64,000 bases of DNA. Origin: Paenibacillus sp. SYP-B4298 (GTDB lineage: Bacteria; Bacillota; Bacilli; Paenibacillales; Paenibacillaceae). A program made the position numbers and the translations under genes. The stretch is from NCBI RefSeq assembly GCF_027627475.1, contig NZ_CP115484.1, forward strand, positions 3,518,001 to 3,582,000, given 5' to 3'. How positions within the stretch are numbered: the first letter of the stretch is position 1; every line of letters begins with the position of its first letter. This document shows positions 59,592-64,000 of the stretch, one piece after another. The notes below the pieces were generated by a model. It did no database searches and was not told the DNA's origin. It worked only from the letters and a program-made list of their open reading frames with translations.

Positions 59592-61109
59592 ATGTTCAAG
59601 AAATCTGCATCGAACATCCCCCTTCAGTCTTTGCTGGAGGATAGTCGCCGGCTGGCACAGGCCATTGAGGCTGGTGATTCTCATCCGCGTCTGGCCGCAG
59701 CATCCGATATCTCCAGTGAACTGTTAGGCGAACTCATCGCCAGCTTAAACCAGTCGCTGGAGCTTCTGCAGCATCAGGCCGAAGACGCGGAGCTTCGCCT
59801 GAAGCTCGTAACCTCAGCGATTCAGGTTGGCTTATGGGATATGGACGTGATTGCTGGTGACCCTGTCAATCCAAATAATACATTCCAGTGGAGTACCGAG
59901 TTCCGTCACATGCTGGGCTTCTCGGATGAGAATGATTTCCCCAACATATTGGATAGCTGGGCTTCCAGACTGCATCCAGAGCATAAGGAAGTAACACTTA
60001 AGGCCTTCGCCGATCACCTCATTGACCACTCGGGCCGAACGCCTTACGACATTGAATATCAGCTCCAACTGAAGAACGGAACCTACCGCTGGTTCCGGGC
60101 TACAGGTACGACAGAGCGGGACAAGCAAGGTGTGCCATTGCGCGTAGTGGGCGCTTTGTTTGATATTCATGAGAAAAAGTTAAAGGAGCAAGAGCTTGAA
60201 TCACTCGTTGTACGCTATGATCTGATCAATCGCGCACTTGTGGAGGCACCATGGGATATGACCGTGGTCGCAGGGGATGTCGTAAACCCTGACAATGAGT
60301 TTTGGTGGTCTCCCCAGTTCCGCAAGACGCTGGGCTTTCAGGACGAGAACGATTTCCCGAACGTCTTCAATAGTTGGAGCTCGCGATTACACCCCGAGGA
60401 TCATGATAAGACGGTAGCCGCTTTTGCTGATCACCTGAACGATTATAGCGGTCAAACCCCGTATGAGGTTCAATATCGAATCATGCTGAAGAACGGGGAA
60501 TACCGCTGGTTCCATGCCGGAGGGGCGACGGTAAGGGACGAAGCTGGCGTGCCGCTGCGGGTAGCGGGAACGATTCGGGATATAACATTTGAGAAAAATA
60601 AAGAGCAGGTTGTCCAACAGATGAATGAAAAGACCCAGCAGCTTGCGGCCTCAATTACCGAGATGGCGAGCGCCGTTCAATCCGTCACCATGCAGGCCCA
60701 GGAGCTGGCATCCGCCCAGGAGAAATCGGCTGGCGCCGCCACAGAAGCGAGCCAGAGCACGGAGGACATTAAATCGATCTCGATTTTCATTCGCGAGCTT
60801 GCCAACCAAACTAGCCTGTTAGGGCTGAACGCGGCGATTGAGGCGGCCCGGGCGGGCGAGCTTGGCCGCGGCTTTGAGGTCGTAGCCCACGAGGTCCGCA
60901 AGCTGGCCGTTCACAGCTCGGAGGCCACGGTGAACATCGAGGCTAGCCTTAATGGCATGAGGGAATTAATTGAACAAATCCAGTACCATATCGGCAGTAT
61001 GTCGATATTGACTGAGTCTCAGGCTGCGTTGACCGAGCAAGTGAATGCATCCATGGATGAGATCAATCGAATGTCCGACGATCTCGTCCAATTTGCAAAT
61101 AAAATATAG
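59592..61109 (+). CDS. Soluble PAS-PAS methyl-accepting chemotaxis-type sensor
   Basis: 505 aa from ATG 59592 (AAAGGAG ahead). No transmembrane segment. Residues about 75-190 and 195-315 are two PAS/PAC domains that resemble each other strongly: both have D.VNP.N.F, then LGF.DENDFPN, SRLHPE and AFADHL. The C-terminal part is a compact MCP signalling domain ([32 protein letters not shown]). Residues downstream of the tip are few, so methylation helices are reduced. It probably senses a cytosolic cue (redox, oxygen or metabolite) and signals through CheA. Confidence 0.9.
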   Translation: MFKKSASNIPLQSLLEDSRRLAQAIEAGDSHPRLAAASDISSELLGELIASLNQSLELLQHQAEDAELRLKLVTSAIQVGLWDMDVIAGDPVNPNNTFQWSTEFRHMLGFSDENDFPNILDSWASRLHPEHKEVTLKAFADHLIDHSGRTPYDIEYQLQLKNGTYRWFRATGTTERDKQGVPLRVVGALFDIHEKKLKEQELESLVVRYDLINRALVEAPWDMTVVAGDVVNPDNEFWWSPQFRKTLGFQDENDFPNVFNSWSSRLHPEDHDKTVAAFADHLNDYSGQTPYEVQYRIMLKNGEYRWFHAGGATVRDEAGVPLRVAGTIRDITFEKNKEQVVQQMNEKTQQLAASITEMASAVQSVTMQAQELASAQEKSAGAATEASQSTEDIKSISIFIRELANQTSLLGLNAAIEAARAGELGRGFEVVAHEVRKLAVHSSEATVNIEASLNGMRELIEQIQYHIGSMSILTESQAALTEQVNASMDEINRMSDDLVQFANKI

Positions 61110-61116
61110 ACAGCAA

Positions 61117-61150
61117 AAAACCGTGCAGCCAATGGAGCGTGCACGGTTCT
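61117..61150. terminator. Terminator between convergent genes
   Basis: AACCGTGC and GCACGGTT (61119-61126, 61141-61148) with a 14-base loop; TTCG follows on the plus strand and TTTTTTG on the minus strand. Serves the MCP gene and mqnC. Confidence 0.75.
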
Positions 61151-61161
61151 TCGTTTATCTA

Positions 61162-62295
61162 TTAGTTCTGCATCACAAAATCGCTCGACGCTTTCTCCGT
61201 CTCGTGATACACCTTCAAAATATTGTACTTGGTATCGCGCTGCGCCGGCACCTTGCCAGCCTCGCGAATGAGCTGCAAAATCAGGTCGATATTGACCTTG
61301 TGCGTGGTGCCTGCCGCGGAGACGACATTCTCTTCAATCATTGTGCTGCCGAAGTCATTGCATCCATAGGACAAGGAGAGCTTGCCAATCTCTGGCCCCA
61401 TCGTTACCCAGGAGGATTGGAAGTTCGGAATGTTGTCCAATGTAATCCGGCTGATCGCAAGCGTCTTGAGATATTCCTCAGGTGTTGCCTTCTCTCGCTT
61501 CATGTTCGTATTATCCGGCTGGAAGGTCCACGGAATGAAGGCAAGGAAGCCCTTGGACGAATAGCCATTCTCCAGACATTCATCTTGTGCATCGCGCACA
61601 CGATGCAGATGGAGCGCCCGCTCCTCCATCTCCTCACCGAAGCCAATCACCATGGTAGCCGTCGTATTCATCCCGATCCGGTGCGCCGTCTTCATCACGT
61701 CCATCCAATCTGTCCACGATCCCTTTAACCGACTGATCTTGCGACGTGTGCGGTCATCCAGAATCTCCGCTCCCCCGCCTGGCAAGGAGTCGAGTCCCGC
61801 CTCATGAATCTGACGAATAACCTCCTCCAGTGTCAGTCCATCCGATACTTCCTTCATCTTGTGAATCTCGGCTGGAGAGAAGGAATGCATCGTAATATTC
61901 GGAAAGCGCTGCTTGATCTTGCGCAGCAGGTCAGTGTAATACGAAAACTTGAGATTGGGGTTGGTGCCGCCCTGCATCAATATTTCCGTGCCGCCTACAT
62001 CGACAGTCTCCTGAATTTTATTGAGGATGACCTCATCGTCCAGCACATATCCTTCCTCAGAGCCTGGACGCCGATAAAATGCGCAAAAACGGCAATATAC
62101 ATCACAAACATTCGTATAGTTGACATTGCGGCCAACGACAAAGGTTGTCATCGGTTCGGGGTGATGCCTCAGCATGATCTGATTTGCTACATGCCCCATT
62201 TTCTCGATTTCATCTGACTCGAAGAGCGTAATCGTATCCTCCACGTTGAGTCTTTGCCCCTGCAGCGCTTTGTTCAGTATCTGATCTACAGTCAT
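61162..62295 (-). CDS. mqnC: Cyclic dehypoxanthinyl futalosine synthase
   Basis: 377 aa radical SAM enzyme of the futalosine pathway to menaquinone. The 4Fe-4S cysteines are in CDVYCRFCAF. Other matches: NYTNVCDVYC context, EILMQGGTNPNLKFSYY, HSFSPAEIHKM, LPGGGAEILDDRTR and FIPWTFQPDNT. ATG 62295 follows AAGGAG. Its presence means this organism makes menaquinone at least partly by the futalosine route, not the B. subtilis MenFDHCEB route. Other mqn genes are not in the window. Confidence 0.93.
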   Translation of the reverse strand: MTVDQILNKALQGQRLNVEDTITLFESDEIEKMGHVANQIMLRHHPEPMTTFVVGRNVNYTNVCDVYCRFCAFYRRPGSEEGYVLDDEVILNKIQETVDVGGTEILMQGGTNPNLKFSYYTDLLRKIKQRFPNITMHSFSPAEIHKMKEVSDGLTLEEVIRQIHEAGLDSLPGGGAEILDDRTRRKISRLKGSWTDWMDVMKTAHRIGMNTTATMVIGFGEEMEERALHLHRVRDAQDECLENGYSSKGFLAFIPWTFQPDNTNMKREKATPEEYLKTLAISRITLDNIPNFQSSWVTMGPEIGKLSLSYGCNDFGSTMIEENVVSAAGTTHKVNIDLILQLIREAGKVPAQRDTKYNILKVYHETEKASSDFVMQN

Positions 62296-62409
62296 TGCTC
62301 TGCCGCTCCTTCCCATCTATAAGCTGTCAATATTACATCTATGAATAAGCTCAGTCTATATTATGGCTAGCTAACCTGAATCCCCTGTTCCTATTAGTGT
62401 AACACAAAT

Positions 62410-62442
62410 GGCGGACCCCCGTCACGCAAGAGGGAGTCCGCC
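62410..62442 (-). terminator. Terminator of metC
   Basis: GGCGGACTCCC and GGGGGTCCGCC (minus strand) form an 11-pair stem followed by ATTTGTG. Confidence 0.7.
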
Positions 62443-62475
62443 AAATAATAGGTACATGGCGAGCCATGCTGCAAA

Positions 62476-63642
62476 CTAGAATCGGAGCGCTTGCTCCAGA
62501 TCCGCAATGAGATCGTCGATGTCCTCCAGACCGACTGAGTAGCGCAGCAGCCCGTCAGTAATACCACGCTCATGCCGCACTTCCTTAGGCATCGCCGCAT
62601 GTGACATCATCGCCGGATAGGACAGGATGCTCTCGACAGCCCCGAGGCTAACAGCAACAATCGGCAGCTTGACCCGACTAAGCACGGCCTTGGCGCGCTC
62701 GCCGCTGCCGACATCGAATGAGACCACTGCGCCGTAGCCCGCTGACTGCTTCTCATGAATGGCTCGGCCAGGATGATCCTCCAGCCCAGGGTAGTACACC
62801 TGTGCTACTTCGGATTGACTGCTCAGCCAATGCGCCAGCTTATGTGCGCTGCGCTCGCTGTGCTCCATACGCGCCTGCAGCGTCTTCATGCCGCGCATCA
62901 GCAGCCAGCTATCCTGCGGCCCCAGCACCGCCCCGATGCCGTTCTGAAGCTGCTTGACGCGCCGCCCGAGGCTCTCATCAGCCGCTACGACCAGACCGGC
63001 CAGCACATCGCTATGACCGCCGAGGAACTTGGTCGCGCTATGCAGCACCAGATCGACGCCCAATTCGATCGGTCGCTGATGGTATGGCGTCATAAACGTA
63101 TTGTCCAGCATCGTAATCAGCCCATGCTCCTTCGCCCAGCCGGCTACAAGAGCAATATCGGTAATCTTCAGCGTCGGGTTGGATGGCGTCTCCATCAGAA
63201 TCGCTTTCGTATTAGGCTGGAGCGCATCACGCACCGCATCAAAGTTGGTCATATCGACAAAGGTCGATTCGATGTTGAAGCGTGTCAGCACGGTCGTGAG
63301 CAGCCGATAGGTGCCGCCGTATACATCCTCTGTGACAATAATATGTTCTCCCGCCGACAGCAGCATCAATGCAGCAGAGATAGCTGCCATTCCCGAGCCA
63401 AACGCAAAACCGCGCGTGCCGCCTTCCAGCAAGGTAATGTAATCCTCCAGCGCTTGGCGCGTCGGATTGCCAGAGCGGCTGTAATCATACTCCGGCGGAT
63501 TAAATATATCATGATGGTGGAAGGTAGAGGCTTGATAGATCGGCACGCTTGAGGCTCCGGTGGTCTTGTCCACCTCCGCGCCGAAATGGATCAGCTTGGT
63601 CGCAAACTGCTTGTCTCGTTGATTCGAATTGGATTCATTCAT
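62476..63642 (-). CDS. metC: Cystathionine beta-lyase (Cys/Met metabolism PLP enzyme)
   Basis: 388 aa, gamma-family PLP enzyme that converts cystathionine to homocysteine, pyruvate and ammonia in methionine synthesis. Motifs: YDYSRSGNPTRQALE, FAFGSGMAAISAALMLL, ETPSNPTLKITDI, DNTFMTPYHQRP and the PLP lysine in VLHSATKFLGGHSD. Adjacent to metI in the same order as the B. subtilis metI-metC operon, seven bases apart. A gamma-lyase activity cannot be excluded from sequence. Confidence 0.92.
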   Translation of the reverse strand: MNESNSNQRDKQFATKLIHFGAEVDKTTGASSVPIYQASTFHHHDIFNPPEYDYSRSGNPTRQALEDYITLLEGGTRGFAFGSGMAAISAALMLLSAGEHIIVTEDVYGGTYRLLTTVLTRFNIESTFVDMTNFDAVRDALQPNTKAILMETPSNPTLKITDIALVAGWAKEHGLITMLDNTFMTPYHQRPIELGVDLVLHSATKFLGGHSDVLAGLVVAADESLGRRVKQLQNGIGAVLGPQDSWLLMRGMKTLQARMEHSERSAHKLAHWLSSQSEVAQVYYPGLEDHPGRAIHEKQSAGYGAVVSFDVGSGERAKAVLSRVKLPIVAVSLGAVESILSYPAMMSHAAMPKEVRHERGITDGLLRYSVGLEDIDDLIADLEQALRF

Positions 63643-63648
63643 GGTTGA

Positions 63649-64000
63649 TTAAGCCCCCTCAATTTCCAGCCTGGCTGCTTCCAGTGCTTGCTCCAGATCG
63701 GCAATTAGATCGTCAACATGCTCGATCCCTACAGAGAAGCGCAGCAGCCGATCATCCACGCCCACCTGCTGGCGAATCTCCAATGGAATATCTGCATGGG
63801 TCTGAACCGCCGGATAGGTCATGAGCGATTCGACACCGCCTAGACTCTCCGCGAACGCAATCAGCCGAATATGGCGCAGCACAGGCTCCACATACCGAGC
63901 GTCCTTGACCTTGAACGAGAAAATGCCGGTGTTGCCTGAGGATTGCGCATTTTGAATATGGTGATGGGGATGAGACGGCAGCGCTGGATAGAACACCTCA
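63649..64000 (-). CDS. metI: Cystathionine gamma-synthase / O-acetylhomoserine thiolyase, 3' part
   Basis: Only the last ~117 residues are inside the window; the gene continues past the right edge. Motifs of the same PLP family as metC: IRLIAFAESLGGVESLMTYP, then the C-terminal LLRFSVGIEHVDDLIADLEQ. As the upstream partner of metC it is expected to form cystathionine or homocysteine from O-acetylhomoserine. An S-box or other leader would lie outside the window. Confidence 0.85.
   Translation of the reverse strand, partial: EVFYPALPSHPHHHIQNAQSSGNTGIFSFKVKDARYVEPVLRHIRLIAFAESLGGVESLMTYPAVQTHADIPLEIRQQVGVDDRLLRFSVGIEHVDDLIADLEQALEAARLEIEGA

Overview
The window looks like a chromosomal segment of a spore-forming, low-to-moderate-GC Firmicute, most probably a Paenibacillus or a close relative in the Paenibacillaceae. 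Support comes from B. subtilis-type genes (yunC, yugN, ytxC-thrS, yhbH, spoVR, prkA, liaFSR, trmL/cspR, sbcCD), strong AGGAGG-type ribosome binding sites, sigma-A and sigma-E style promoters, a Thr T-box leader, and a gamma-type small acid-soluble spore protein. No rRNA, tRNA, CRISPR array or intact transposon was seen. Names rest on recognised motifs and family resemblance read by eye; no database search was run.

Layout. 1-6.7 kb: an MDR-type dehydrogenase, yunC, an isolated phage-type holin, a PAS-GGDEF-EAL protein and small membrane proteins. 6.7-11.4 kb: a tandem-repeat tract followed by sbcC-sbcD. 11.6-23 kb: the sporulation/stress trio yhbH, spoVR and prkA, interspersed with a three-gene peptide-ligase-like operon (circularly permuted ATP-grasp, alpha-E, transglutaminase) and a HemAT-like globin sensor. 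23-37 kb: a DUF2161 protein, a degenerate MocR-like aminotransferase, an AbrB-like regulator with a zinc ribbon, trmL, serC, glnA, a DAHP synthase gene, ispH, a two-component system and an HtrA protease. 37-41.7 kb: an AT-rich stretch with a candidate type I toxin-antitoxin locus, yugN, liaFSR and a long perfect palindrome. 41.8-54.2 kb: a 12-gene minus-strand operon under a GntR/HutC repressor. 54.4-64 kb: a gamma-SASP, an orphan ECF sigma factor, a 3D-domain protein, thrS with its T-box, ytxC, a PAS-PAS-MCP sensor, mqnC, metC and the 3' part of metI.

How the genes fit together. serC, aroF-type DAHP synthase, glnA and metI-metC are amino-acid biosynthesis; mqnC and ispH feed menaquinone and isoprenoid synthesis. 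yhbH, prkA, spoVR, ytxC and the SASP belong to sporulation, and two of them have recognisable sigma-E type promoters. liaFSR, the second two-component system and HtrA are envelope-stress functions. The 12-gene operon joins a sugar ABC importer (without its ATPase), a sugar kinase, a SIS-domain sugar isomerase, a TIM-barrel isomerase/epimerase and a Gfo/Idh dehydrogenase with an M20 amidohydrolase, a threonine-synthase-like PLP enzyme and a RidA protein. That mix suggests uptake and breakdown of a sugar-amino-acid conjugate.

Best candidates for undescribed biology: the 12-gene operon; the toxin locus at 37.3-37.6 kb, whose mRNA 5' and 3' ends are complementary; the eight exact-period octamers in the DAHP synthase leader; the 46-bp perfect palindrome upstream of liaF; and a beta-type glutamine synthetase placed under a GlnR/TnrA-like site.
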